The position numbers and the translations under genes are program-made. DNA of 64,000 bases from Hyperoplus lanceolatus (lineage: Eukaryota > Chordata > Actinopteri > Uranoscopiformes > Ammodytidae): the NCBI GenBank assembly GCA_026929865.2, contig CM049404.1, positions 8,153,501-8,217,500 of the forward strand. The letters are read 5' to 3'. The notes beneath the pieces were generated by a model. That model worked only from the letters and a program-made list of their open reading frames with translations, was not told the DNA's origin and did not search any database. Of the stretch, positions 47,692 to 58,380 are shown in pieces. The first letter of the stretch is position 1. Each line of letters starts with the position of its first letter.

Positions 47692-47905
47692 CCTCTGCTA
47701 GCTTGCGGACTGCTATTTTGTGGCCAGTTCCCCCTGCGTGGCTAGTGAGAGCAGCTTCGCCCATGCTCTGAAGTTTGATGGATTTGCAACAGGCTTCGCA
47801 TCGGGCCAGGTGAATGTCCTGGGCGTCTTTAGCCAGCCAGTCCTGGTAAATGCCCTTTAAGAGCCAGCTGTCTTGGAATTTACACTTGCCAGGCATAATT
47901 AGCAT
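47692..47905 (-). CDS. BED-like zinc finger exon, minus strand
   Basis: The start is most likely the ATG at 47896 (MPGKCKFQDSWLL), with an in-frame ATG at 47905. It encodes YQDWLAKDAQDIHLARCEAC and then SMGEAALTSHAGGTGHK. The Cys-x2-Cys-x16-His-x5-His spacing suggests a BED-like zinc finger, as found at the N terminus of hAT transposases and genes domesticated from them. The donor is GAGG/GTAACT, exit phase 1. It is transcribed away from wdr6, whose promoter is about 0.6 kb off. Confidence 0.55.
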
Positions 47906-48446
47906 GGAGATAATTAGCTGTTAAGTCAGCTGGGCCGCTACAATGAATTATCCGCTGCGAGTCGACTAGGGGTGCGACACCTACACCGTTGTTCCGCTTA
48001 CTCATGCTGCTTTCAGGTCGGCTCGGAATATACACCTGAATTCTACACTTCCAACTCAGAGTTAGTAAGAAGAATAACTGAATGTCTTATAATATAAAGC
48101 ATAAGTTAGGAAGTTTTTACACAACAGTAGCCTAGTACTATATTTACGTACCTTTTATGAGTTCCTATACTACCTCAAATATTAAATATTTTAAAATAAA
48201 TCAATAAAGAGAGTCATGAAACAGCGCAGTTCATGTGATTAAGTAGCCTAAATAAAAAAAAACATATAGGCCAAATACAAAAACGTATAAGTAAACCTAG
48301 AGACAAAATAACTAGCCTTTCATTCGTTTGTAGATAAAGGCACGTGGTACAACTGCTGCTAATCAGGCAAACAAACCTCTAACAAACCAAACAAATCATA
48401 TTTCTGTAAAACACTTAAACGCATTCGGTCACAACCTTTTTTCTAA
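47906..48446. other. intergenic DNA between divergent genes
   Basis: 540 bp, AT-rich towards wdr6. Nothing recognised beyond presumed 5' sequence of the minus-strand gene. Confidence 0.5.
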
Positions 48447-48510
48447 CCAATCAGCCTTCAGGAAGCCAGCAGTGCCGCCTGCTTATTGGTTAAGGCGGCA
48501 CGGAAGAGGG
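48447..48510 (+). promoter_or_regulatory. wdr6: wdr6 candidate promoter
   Basis: It has a forward CCAAT at 48447-48451, an inverted one (ATTGG) at 48485-48489 and an ETS-like CGGAAG at 48501-48506, in a locally GC-richer patch without a TATA box. This fits a housekeeping promoter. A GTAAGT donor at 48624 could close a non-coding first exon spliced to 48843. Confidence 0.45.
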
Positions 48511-48842
48511 GAGAGAAACCACGACAGACAGAAACACATGGGTACCAGTTTGCTCATGGTTGGTGCATATGCATGTTTTATTGCCGATTTATAACACATT
48601 TATGTGGATTTAGGGGCCATTTTGTAAGTACACCATGTAGTGGGATTGATACGGTCCAAGAAAAAGCAGTGTTCATTACGTGTATACAGCAAATAACGTT
48701 AGAAGCGCTCTTGCTGTTAGCTTGTCTTGCTAACTGAAAGGCTATACATGACTATCACCGCCGACTTACCATATTGTATATAAAGACCACATTGTCCGTG
48801 CTATCATCTTTAATAAGTGTGTTGTAACTTCATATCTTCCAG

Positions 48843-48944
48843 GCACCATTGGTAAAGAGATTTATGACTAAGAGATGGAGACAGCAGCTCTGCTAGCTCC
48901 AGTCACAGCTTTGGAGTTCCTTCAAGATGCATTTCTGTTGACAG
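48843..48944 (+). CDS. wdr6: wdr6 start exon
   Basis: The acceptor TCTTCCAG precedes a short 5' UTR. The ATG at 48875 has G at -3 and G at +4, and gives [20 protein letters not shown] then LLTG, matching the human LLPVTGLE...DRLLAGEGP start. A small upstream frame at 48864-48896 overlaps the start codon out of frame. The donor is GTAGGA, exit phase 1. Confidence 0.88.
48864..48896 (+). promoter_or_regulatory. wdr6: wdr6 upstream open frame overlapping the start codon
   Basis: The ATG at 48864 opens ten codons ([10 protein letters not shown]) and a TAG at 48894-48896, out of frame with the main ATG at 48875. Its context is weak (T at -3), so most ribosomes would probably pass it. Confidence 0.5.
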
Positions 48945-51900
48945 GTAGGAGTAAACATACAGTAGTAGAGCTATTTTTTGTGTAAAATATTCACGTTTCA
49001 GGAAATGGGGGTGGGTATAACTTAATTTTGTTGCCTACTGGTAAGAAGGTTGGACTTTGCAAAGGACCAAAATTCTGAACTAAACTTTCTGTTACCCTTT
49101 CCTGGCAGGCGAAGGTCCGGTGTTGACGGTGTACACTATCAAACCTCGCCCTCAAGCCTGTGCCTCACTGAGTGTACTGCAACACTACAGGATCCATGGC
49201 ATAAGACCTAGAAGTGTGAGGGCTGGCCCAGCACAGAGCTCTGCCACAGGGACCCACAGGGAGGACAAAGATGGTTAGCACAAGGACATGTTAATACTGC
49301 TCTCTCTTTCTTAAAGTTAATTCCTTCTGTTGTGTTCAGCGAGGTTGTTTATTGTATGCACTTCTTTTAGGATATATGAAACATTAAGTACGTTTACATG
49401 CACAGTAATATTCTGATATCAATCCGGTTATGATCATATTCTGAATAAGACATTGCAATGGAAACAGCTGTTTCTGCTCAAAATAAGGTCATAATCGCAT
49501 TAGCCATAACTAACCTTAATTGGACCTTAATCAGAATCTGCTTAAATTTAAACATAGTCTTTGACACACCAAATTGAGTGAAATGAGACCAAGGAACAGA
49601 TAATGTTGGTGTTATAGTGATGCAATTGCAGCATTTATTATACAATTAATGAAAATACAATATTTTTTCCGAAAATTAAAGTGATAATATATTTAGCTGT
49701 AATAGCTACTTAAAGACCTGTCCAGTGTGCACTACTTGACATCCCTTGTCTTACTTTGTAAATTTGCTGTTTTTCAATCTATACACTCTCATGAATTCAC
49801 TATAAACCTTTTCATCTGTCGATCCCCAGAGCTGGTCTCCACCTCGGCAGAGTCTACCTCCTATGACCTGGCCGTATTTGGAGGGAAGGCTGTGAGGCTG
49901 CTGAGGCTCTGTGTTGATCTCCAGGATGGGGAGCAACATCTGCGCTGGGAAATACTGGGCCCACTCACGGAGCTCAGGGACTGGGCCCTGGACGTCCAAT
50001 GGCTGCCTGGACACAAACCCTCGCTTCTCTGTGTGGCTGTGGCCCACAATCGAGTTCTTCTCCTGGACATCGATACAGGAAATACCCTGGTCGAGCGCTC
50101 CTGTCTGGAGGGCTGTCTTCTGTACTCTGCCCTCCTCCTGGTGCATGAATCGTGGGCTGATACCGTCATAGTAGGAGGGACTGTTTTCAACCAGCTGGTT
50201 CTCTGGAAGCCTGGAGGCACAGACAACAACCAGAGCGGGGATTCTGCCGAGCACAAAGCCCCAGTCCAGAGACGTCTGCTGGGCCACAGCGGGGTCATCT
50301 TCAACATCTCTTACCTCCAGGAGAAAGGATGGCTAGCGTCTGCATCCGACGACCGCAGTGTGAGGGTGTGGGGCGTGGGTGCTTTAGGGGGCCACGGGGG
50401 GCAATGTGGGGACTTGAATCCAGTTTGTTTAAGGGTTCTTTACGGGCACCAGGCTAGGGTGTTTTCGGTGCGTCTCTCCCCAGGGAAAGTGTTTAGCGCT
50501 GGGGAAGACGGGGCCTGCTTGGTGTGGGACTGGGCCGGAGGCGCCAAAGTGGTACGGACGTTAAAGGGCCACAGAGCGGGTGGGGTTCGTGCGCTGGCGG
50601 TCAGTGAGGGAACAGCAGATGGAGAGAGATGGGTAGCTACAGGGGGAGCGGACGGAGGGCTGAGGTTATGGAAAGTAGAAGGGAGGGAGGAGACAATGGA
50701 GGAGGCAGTGGCAGACAAGCTCACCGACCTGAACTTTCCCGGTCCAGGCTTGCCTAAAGCGGTTCGTATAACAGGGGAGGAGGATACTAACGCAAACTGG
50801 TGTCAGAGTAAGTTTGTGGTTTGCACCGACCAAGGAATGGTCTACCAATACAGCAATGGGCAGTGGGAGACGGTATGGCAGGGGACCACTGAGTTCCAAT
50901 CTTATTGCGTGATGGAAACAATAACTGTCAATGTTAAAGACTCGGCAGCCACGGTTGATTTGTGTGCCGTGGGAAACCTCAGCGGGTCCATACAGGTCTT
51001 CCCCTGCTCTCATCCTCAGTGTGGAATCCTTCTCACAGGCGCATCAGGGAAGATCCACAGTCTTATCTGGCAAAAGGCAAAAGAGAGCTTGTATTTGCTG
51101 GCGTCAGGCGCTGAAGGACTTGTCTATCGCTGGCGTATAGAAGCAAGATCAGATGAAAACAGTTCCTTGGCTCTCGACGCAAGCCAGCTCCCCGCCTTCC
51201 TTCTTCCCCCCTGCGCCAAACGCTGGCTGACGGCCGCGTTGCCAATCCAATCCAAGTCACAAGGGCTGCTGTGGGTGTGTGGGGACAGGAGAGGGTCCCT
51301 GCTTTTGTTCCAGGAAAAGGAGCAAAAAGCAAGAGAAAGCAACACTACAGATGAAGGCTCAATGGCAGTTAGGCAACACACTGATAATAAAGCTTTTGAA
51401 GTTGAAGAAAATGGAAGAGAAATGACAGAAGAGGAGAGAGAAAGGAAAGAGTTGAGTGACCTAACACTACACCCCCTATCCTGCCTGTTTGGGGTGCATG
51501 GGAAACAGGGCGTAACGTCAGTGTGTGCCTACCTGGGCCTGCTCTACAGCACCGGCAGGGATGGCTGTGTGAGGGTCTTCAGAGTGCAGCAGACAGCACG
51601 GGAAAAAGCCCAAGAAAACACTAGTAAAGAGGGAGAGCTTCAACTGGAGGTTCTCAGAGTCCAGCGGGCCTGCAAGGGAATGGAGTGGCTGGAAAAGGTT
51701 TTGATTCTGGAACCTGAAAATCCAGTAGAAGAGGAGGAGGAGGAGGAGGACTGTGAGAACCACTACAACACAAATGAATTAAGCATTCAAAAGACTGAGA
51801 ACAAGAGCGGGGAAGCCAGGTTTGTTATTGTGGGCTTCCATGCCGTGCATTTTGTAGTCTGGGACCCGGTGAGGCAGCAGAGGCTGTTTGCGGTGCCTTG

Positions 51901-52523
51901 TGGCGGGGGGCATCGCTCTTGGGGGCTCTGGCCATCTCACAGAGGGGTTTGGCCTGGATATGGGGCTCTGGTCTTCATCAAGCAGGGGGCTGTCATGGCC
52001 TCTGCAGAGGTACAGGGCTTGGTAGGGAAAGCAGGAAGGACCGGTGGATGGGGCCTGAGAGAGGGAGTCCATGGGAGGGGGATCGGGTGTGTGTGCTGGC
52101 TGGGGAGGATAAGGGGAATGGGGAACTTGATTCAGACAAAGAGCACAGAAAAGGGAGGGCATTGGGAGATAGTGGTGACTGGTGGAGAGGACACTAGCCT
52201 AGCAGTCGTAGCTGTACATCCAGACTCCGGCAGAATAGAAGTTCTCTCAGTCATTACCGATCACATCTCAAGCGTTCGGACGTTGGTGGCGGTCACACAG
52301 AGTGACGACCACACCCGGTCTCTCTCGGCCCTGCTGGTGTCAGCCGGGGGGCGGGCTCAGATGCAGTGTTACCGTCTGTTGATTGGCTGGGACGGACAGA
52401 GAGCGGTTCCCTCCTGTCAGGTCATCCAGGTCGCCGGCCACCGATTGGACGAGCAGTGGGAGAGGAGGCGGAACCGACACAAGACGGTGAAGACGGACCC
52501 AGAAACCAGGCAAGTTACAGTTT

Positions 52524-52590
<67 letters not shown>

Positions 52591-55500
52591 CATACATACA
52601 TACATACATACATACATACATACATACATACATACATACATACATACATACATACATACATACATACATACATACATTCCATCTATTGGATTGTATTCTC
52701 AAAAGATGAGCATGGGTAGGGTATTTTAACAAAGGAGGCCTAGGCTGTGTAGTAAAACTGGATTTTTTTTCAGCACACACAGTATGAAAATATTGACTGA
52801 TCACAAGCATTCTCAAGAATCGCTGACTCTTCCTTTAACGGCAGCATTCATCTTCACCAAGAAAAGCCCAAAATAAATGTTTACTGTAAGAATGTGCTTC
52901 ATCGGAGTGCTGAAGAAACTCAGCTACTTTATTTCAGTTGAACCCACATTTACCCCCACACCCTTCTCCTTTAAACATTCATCTGATCCATTCTCACCAG
53001 TTGTGTCTGTGTGGTTTCAGGTACATGTCTGTAGCGGTGTTGGACGAGAAGGCAGACGGTTGTCTCCTGGCTCTGGCTTGTAGTGATGGAGCTCTCAGGT
53101 AAGTGTCTATCACAACAAACTAAATATTTTCCATACATACTTGAACCTTATTATTTTTTCTCAAAATGATGAGGAAAGCATTACAAAGAAGGTCTTCCAA
53201 CTGTTTAAATGCTGTCCAATTCTTGTGTTTTTCTTCAGTAGTGATAATGGCAAAAAATAAATTAGTTCAATCTGAATCTTTCTGTGTTAATTGACTTTCA
53301 ATCATTTTACCCAACACTGTTTGTATTCCACTGCTGTCCATTGTTCTGACCTTTCACCTGCATCATTCTCCAGATTGTTCTCAGTCAGTGAGGTAAACCG
53401 TCAGATTGACTTGCTATTGGAGACATTCTACCACCAGCGCTGTGTGCTCAGTGTTACCACCTGCAGTCTGGAGGATGGAACAGGAAACAGGTGATGCATT
53501 GTTATTTATTATTTCCTGAACCTTAAAGCAGCTACGAGTAACATTTAAATATCTTTTAAACAGCCTCACGTTTCCTCTGATAATCATAAATGACCTTTAA
53601 CAGCAAACGAGACCATCAGTGCAAAGAAAGACGTTTTTAAATAGTTTTTATTACTGCATTTGGTCTGGTCGCACACCCAGTCTGATTTTCGGTTCGCGCA
53701 TGCAGGCTCTATGCTCACACATTCTTATTGGTCGCAGATTTCAGTGTGGCGCAGCAACGCGATTTGAGAAGCCTATCCCTCCAGGTGAGGGAAGGGGAGC
53801 GGGAGCCTTGTTTGAGACAGTTATTTGTCGTCATGACTGACTGAGGGCTGAACCATCAAAGAAAAAAAAGAGAATGCAATGAAGAAAAGCTAAAAGGGAG
53901 AATGATATACGGGCGGGAGGAGTAAACGTGTACACAATTTCACAGGAGCGAACTAGACTGCAGTGTTTACTCCTAAATGAATGAGCGGTACTACTAACAC
54001 AAAGTTTACTTTGCTTCACCATCATCAGATGACCATTATTCATCTGAAATAGTCATTATTTACAACAACATAAACACATTACCTCATTGTGATCCATACT
54101 AACTGCCGTCTCTCGTTCATTCGCTTTCTGTGGGGACACAGAGTCTTTCGGCTCCGTGAGAGTGGTTAGGTGACACTGCATCAACTCATTGCAATCAGGT
54201 GTGTGTGGCACTGACTGGCATTAGTTGATGCGGTGTCACTGGTCACTCTCACGGAGCCGAAAAGAGTCCATACCCTCACACTTTCAACACACGGACATGC
54301 ACTATATTGCGCCCTAACCATTTGACACTCGCACGCCCGGCACAAGCTAGAAAACAGCTTTACGACAGCGGGCCTCGTAAAAATACTACCGCTTTTGTCC
54401 AAAGGGGCCGCCAACGGACAAAGTTACTCGTAGTGGCTTTAAAGTGTCCTTGGTGCTTCCATCAAAAAAGGAACACTGATTACTTTCTGATGTACTATTT
54501 AAATCATCTTGATCCTTATTGCTTTTCCATAACATAAATATGCGCTGAAACAAAACGCAAAAATGGTATGTAAACAAAAGAGGTTCCACTTTAGTTAGCG
54601 TCATGCCCATTTACAGAGCCTAGGCTATGTATTAACACCAGATAATTTTTCCTTGTATACAGGCAGATCGTGCGGAGATATTCACTGATTCTTACAAAAA
54701 GTGATTTTGACAACAAGCGTTCTCCAGTATCACTGACTCCACCTTTAAGAGCTTGGTTAATTTAGCTTTAACATTTCTGTTTTGGGCATACATGAAGAAA
54801 GCAATCTCACATTTGCATATTTGTATTGATGTACCCCTCTCTCAGGTACAAGCTGCTGTTCAGTTCTGCTACCGATGGCAAAATTGCAGTGTGGCACTTG
54901 ACTGACACTTCTTCCTTATCAACTGATCCTTCGGGCAATGCCCCAACTCAACCAATCCCCTGCCTGGTCATCCCCGCCCACCAGAGCGGTGTCAACTCAT
55001 TGGCTGTTTGGGCCGAGAAACCGGGACCACAGGAGGACTTTTGCTCGGTTACTGTTGCTAGCGGAGGGGATGATGGACAGCTGACGGTGTCCATGATTAG
55101 GGTGCAGTACCCAGAAGAAAGACAGACTGGGGTTAGCAAAGGGGTTTCACAGCTTTCTCTTAATCTACACTCTCAGTTCCACATCCCTCTGGCTCACGCT
55201 GCTCCACTCACAGCCCTGAAGCTCCTGAGCCCAGACCTGCTGGTGTCCACTTCTTCAGATCAGAGGGTGTGTCTGTGGAGGGTCAGCAGTACTGGTATCA
55301 GCCACACGGGGGCACTGTTCTCCCATATAGCGGATTCTGCAGGACTGGCAGTGTGGCAAGGGCGGATAACAGAAGAGCAGGCAGGAGATAACAAGAGTAA
55401 ATCAAGGCTTGTGTCTGAGCAGGAGATTTCAGTCTGTGAAGCCGACCCAGTTTGTAAGACCAGCGAGGAGATGGGAGGTGAGACGGCTGGTGGTGAGCGT

Positions 55501-55659
55501 ATAAATCAATCAGAGAATGACAGCGTGGGTAAGACATGCAGTGAGACGGGTTGGGTGCTGGTCTGTGGCCAGGGCCTCCAGCTATTACAAGTCAAACATG
55601 CAGAGCTGTGTTCAACAAGAAGAGAGACAGAGGAGGAGAAAGGTGAATCACAGAGTTAA
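48875..55659 (+). CDS. wdr6: wdr6: WD repeat protein 6, tRNA 2'-O-methyltransferase subunit
   Basis: Family knowledge: WDR6 is the non-catalytic partner of FTSJ1 (yeast Rtt10/Trm734 with Trm7) and directs 2'-O-methylation at tRNA position 34. Seen here: six exons, 48843-48944 (start ATG 48875), 49109-49273, 49830-52509, 53021-53098, 53374-53490 and 54846-55659. The coding length is 3924 nt, 1307 residues plus TAA. The human protein is about 1120, and the excess lies in Glu/Lys-rich linkers. Matching blocks include [55 protein letters not shown]-like, GGGHRSW, HISSVR and [15 protein letters not shown]. The third intron uses a GC donor. The stop codon sits in a transposon target site. Confidence 0.95.
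49109..49273 (+). CDS. wdr6: wdr6 second coding exon
   Basis: The exon follows TGGCAG and precedes GTTAGC. It encodes [34 protein letters not shown] and a Ser/Arg linker ending HREDKD. GEGP and the HxxIHG block match mammalian WDR6. Entry and exit are in phase 1. Confidence 0.9.
49274..49829 (+). other. wdr6 intron 2
   Basis: 556 bp, AT-rich, no repeat recognised. Confidence 0.75.
49830..52509 (+). CDS. wdr6: wdr6 main exon (most WD repeats)
   Basis: This 2680-nt exon follows GATCCCCAG. It encodes about 893 residues with repeated GH...W-type WD units and an acidic run of seven Glu (about 51729-51750), and ends [10 protein letters not shown] plus a split Arg codon. The open frame continues past 52509, but the reading beyond is a TA/CATA microsatellite. 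The true junction AG/GCAAGT restores the conserved DPETRYMS on joining to 53021. Confidence 0.94.
52531..52676 (+). repeat. compound (TA)n(CATA)n microsatellite
   Basis: About 28 TA units, then about 22 CATA units, starting 22 bp after the GC donor of wdr6. Confidence 0.96.
52730..52833. repeat. small TTAA-flanked repeat (tentative)
   Basis: It is bounded by TTAA (52726-52729, 52834-52837). Its right end (TTCTCAAGAATCGCTGACTC) resembles the right end of the element at 44235-44906 (TTCTCCAGAATTGCTGAGTC). A CCTAGGCT motif is also shared. Confidence 0.35.
53021..53098 (+). CDS. wdr6: wdr6 fourth coding exon
   Basis: The exon follows GTTTCAG and precedes GTAAGT. It encodes [20 protein letters not shown] then SDGAL with a split Arg, matching human YMSLAV...AACSDGAVR. 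Confidence 0.92.
53374..53490 (+). CDS. wdr6: wdr6 fifth coding exon
   Basis: The exon follows TCTCCAG and precedes GTGATG. It encodes [20 protein letters not shown] then [18 protein letters not shown]. LLxETFxHxRCVL is conserved in WDR6. Confidence 0.92.
53527..54438. mobile_element. 0.9-kb TTAA element, copy 1 (wdr6 last intron)
   Basis: It is flanked by TTAA at 53523-53526 and 54439-54442. The terminal inverted repeats are AGCAGCTACGAGTAAC and, reverse complemented, AGCCACTACGAGTAAC. It has no coding capacity. Copy 2 at 55660-56587 is in the same orientation and roughly nine bases in ten alike by eye. TTAA duplication fits piggyBac- or Kolobok-type mobilisation. Confidence 0.85.
54650..54745. 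repeat. solo right end of a TTAA element
   Basis: It shares AAAAAGTGATTTT, CAACAAG and TTCTCCAG with the right end of the element at 44235-44906, and is followed by TTAA at 54746-54749. The left end is not found. Confidence 0.5.
54846..55659 (+). CDS. wdr6: wdr6 terminal coding exon
   Basis: The exon follows CTCTCAG. It encodes [20 protein letters not shown], later [20 protein letters not shown] and [20 protein letters not shown], and near the end [15 protein letters not shown], equivalent to the human GGQGLEVYNW end. About 30 charged residues follow to TAA at 55657-55659. That stop lies inside the TTAA target site of a 0.93-kb element. Confidence 0.93.
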
Positions 55660-56587
55660 AGCGGCTACGAGTAACATTTAAATATCTTTTAAACAGCCTC
55701 ATGTTTCCTCTCATAATCATAAATTACCTTTAACAGCAAACCAGACCATCAGTGCAAAGAAAGACGTTTTTAAATAGTTTTTATTACTGCATTTGATCTG
55801 GTCGTACACCTAGTCCGATTTTCGGTTCACGCGTGCATGCTCTATGGTCACATATCCGTATTGGTCACAGATTTCAGCGTGGCGCAGGAACGTGAATTGA
55901 GAAGCCTATCCCTCCAGGTGAGGGAAGGGGAGCGGGAGCCTTGTTTGAGACAGTTGTTTGTTCATAATGACTGATAACGGGGCTGAACCATCAAAGAAAA
56001 AAAAGAAAATGCAATGAAGAAAAGCTAAAAGGGAGAGTGATAGGCGGGCGGGAGGGCGTTGCCAAGCAACGTATAGGCCTACACAATTTCACGCAGCGAA
56101 CCTAGACTGCAGTGTTTACTCCTAAATGAATGAGCGGTAGCCTACTAAAACAAAGTTTACTTTGCCTCACCAGCATCATCAGATGACCATTATTCATCTG
56201 AAATAGTCATTATTTACAACATAAACACATTACCTCATCGTGATCCATACTAACTAACTGCCATCTCTCGTTCATTCGCTTGGTGTGAGGACACGGACTC
56301 GTTCAGCTCCGTGAGAGGTGACAATGCATCAACTCATTGCAATCAGGTGTGTTTAGCACTTACTGCCATTAGTTGATGCTGTGTCACCCATAGACTCACA
56401 GAGCCGAAAAGAGTCCGGTGCCCTCCACACTTTCAACACATGGACACGCACCATATTGCTTCCTGATTATTTGAATCTTGCACTCCCTGCACGAGCTAGA
56501 AAACAGCTTCACGACAGCTGGCGTCGTTAAAATACTACCGCTTTTGTTCAAAGGTGTCGCCAACGTGCCGACTTACTCGTAGTAGCT
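55660..56587. mobile_element. 0.9-kb TTAA element, copy 2, inserted at the wdr6 stop codon
   Basis: The left TTAA is 55656-55659 and includes the TAA stop of wdr6. The right TTAA is 56588-56591. The inverted ends are AGCGGCTACGAGTAA and, reverse complemented, AGCTACTACGAGTAA. It is 928 bp with no coding capacity. It now supplies the first 0.9 kb of the wdr6 3' UTR. Confidence 0.88.
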
Positions 56588-56745
56588 TTAAAGTGACTGT
56601 AAAAAGAAAAGTCAACATAAATGGGATGCAATGATAGAACTGGTCCAAACGATAATGTTTTCCAATTCAGCCTACACATTTTTTTTAATGTAAAATCTAT
56701 TTCAGGAACATTAACTGTTACCAAATGAGTTTTAATTCCATTTTT

Positions 56746-56751
56746 AATAAA
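56746..56751 (+). terminator. wdr6: wdr6 candidate polyadenylation signal
   Basis: This is a canonical AATAAA 155 bp after the element copy 2, the first clear one downstream of the stop codon in unique sequence. It is assigned by position only. Confidence 0.5.
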
Positions 56752-58380
56752 GATTATTTATACCGCTGATTTTTGGGGTATTTTTCGGTATGCTTTTCTT
56801 ATACATATAAATGGTCGTTATTGTTGATCAATGAAATTTAAAAAACCCGTGTTAGAAGATATTAAACAGTTTTCCTTATTGGAGTTTTAGATTAAAGTTT
56901 GTCCTAACTTCCCTGAAACTTAAACCCATCAGTCACCTCTGCTAGCCTGAAATAACTTTGATACAGCATGTTGCATCTTAATCAACCGCGGATAAGCCGT
57001 TTACTTGAAAGTAGCCTTGAATTTTAAGTATGACCAAGGTCAAACCCTCAAAGTATTTAGAATATTTATGGTTTTATATCTTGTTTGTGGTGAAAACGTG
57101 CACCCCTGGCTAATGACACTTTAATCCTTTAATTGTTTTCATCACATATGCCCACAGAAAGCACAATCTGGACCTTATGGCCAATTTAAAACTGGTAGAC
57201 AGACAACATGCGATGTTATACATCAGTAAATGCAAAGTAAACAAACAGGTGAGTGCATTGAAACAATCACTACAAATAGATTGATTTTCTGGATAGTAGG
57301 AAGATGCTTTGATTAAACCTCATTAGTCATTTTGAGATGTAGATCCCAGAAACCTGTGACGATAGAGATAACATAAAGCGTGAACAAACTAAAACATTTT
57401 ATATTGTTTATAATATGTTTCAGTATCCAGCAACAGAGTAAAGACATACTTTGTGTTAATATTTTACTAAATGTATTATACTATTATTTTTAAACATAAG
57501 TATACGTCAAGATTGTGATCATGTATTGTGTGTTTGGTCAGAGGTAAAGGTTTGTATAACTGCCCACTCAGGCGTTCTAAAATGCTAATTTAGCATTGTT
57601 GAAGCATAATGTGTTGGTATTTGAAATGCTGGGTAAGTGACAGGCAGATATGGGACTGCATAATTATTTGCATATTTTATGTGCGTGTGCCTGATATGCA
57701 AATGTGGCCGTGTTAGATTAAGCGTGAGACAGTTAGCAGCATGTTCACCTGCTCCATGTTAAATGCGTTCACTGCAGATAAGTGTTTTGTGTATGTGTGT
57801 GCGCACACGCGCATATGCGTATGTGTGTTGGTCCAAAGAGCTGATGTTACTGCAGCTTCAGGTTAAATGATATGTGTGTATACCTGCCTGCATCCACGTG
57901 TGTGTGTGTGCGTGAGTGTGTGTGTGTGTGTGTGTGTGCGCGTGTGTGCGAGTGGCTGGCTAGATGGGGGTCAGAGCCCATGAAGGGGCCGATTGCAGGT
58001 GTCCATGAATATTTTAATATTTAAGCCCCGTCTCACGTTGCCTTTAGTCAAGCATCCATATCACCACCTGCCATTCAAAGAGAAGAGAAAGGATGGGGAA
58101 GAGAGGAAGAAAGAAAGCTATGTTCCCAATGAAGAGGAAGAAAGAGAGAGAGGAGGAGGAAAAAGGAGGGATTTCAAGAACGTCTCCCATGTTTATTAAC
58201 CCTGCCTTTAAGGTGCACCCTTTTCTTTGTTCCAAGAGAAAGAAAGATAGATGAAAGGAGGGAAAGCAAGAGACAAAGCATCTTTGTAACAACCACTATC
58301 ACTTACAAGAGGAAAGAAGGTTTGAGAGAGAACAGAAGAGGGAGAGTGAAAGCTGCAGTGCTGACCAGGGAGCAGTGAGG
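56752..58380. other. intergenic DNA after wdr6
   Basis: 1.6 kb with no gene recognised. At 57790-57945 there are alternating purine-pyrimidine tracts (GTGTGCGCACACGCGCATAT and TG/CG runs) that could favour Z-DNA. A GA-rich patch lies at 58077-58200. Confidence 0.5.

Larger units (their letters stand above)
52510..53020 (+). other. wdr6 GC-AG intron
   Basis: The donor reads AG/GCAAGT and the acceptor GTTTCAG. No GT donor nearby keeps frame and the conserved DPETRY join. The intron holds a TA/CATA compound microsatellite (52531-52676) and a mini TTAA repeat. Confidence 0.88.
53491..54845 (+). other. wdr6 last intron
   Basis: 1.36 kb. It is mostly occupied by the 0.91-kb TTAA element (53527-54438) and a solo right end of another TTAA element (54650-54745). 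Confidence 0.85.

Noticed and set aside
49727-49829. Upstream extension of the long open frame in front of the main wdr6 exon ([10 protein letters not shown]...)
   Set aside because: The conserved WDR6 N terminus is supplied by the exons at 48875 and 49109, which splice in phase to 49830. The extension has no similarity to WDR6.
50390-50724. Minus-strand frames opposite the wdr6 main exon
   Set aside because: They are shadows of a GC-rich coding exon. The + strand carries the conserved WD blocks.
52510-52729. C-terminal extension of the wdr6 frame through the microsatellite
   Set aside because: It reads only TA/CATA repeats. Splicing at AG/GCAAGT gives the conserved continuation.
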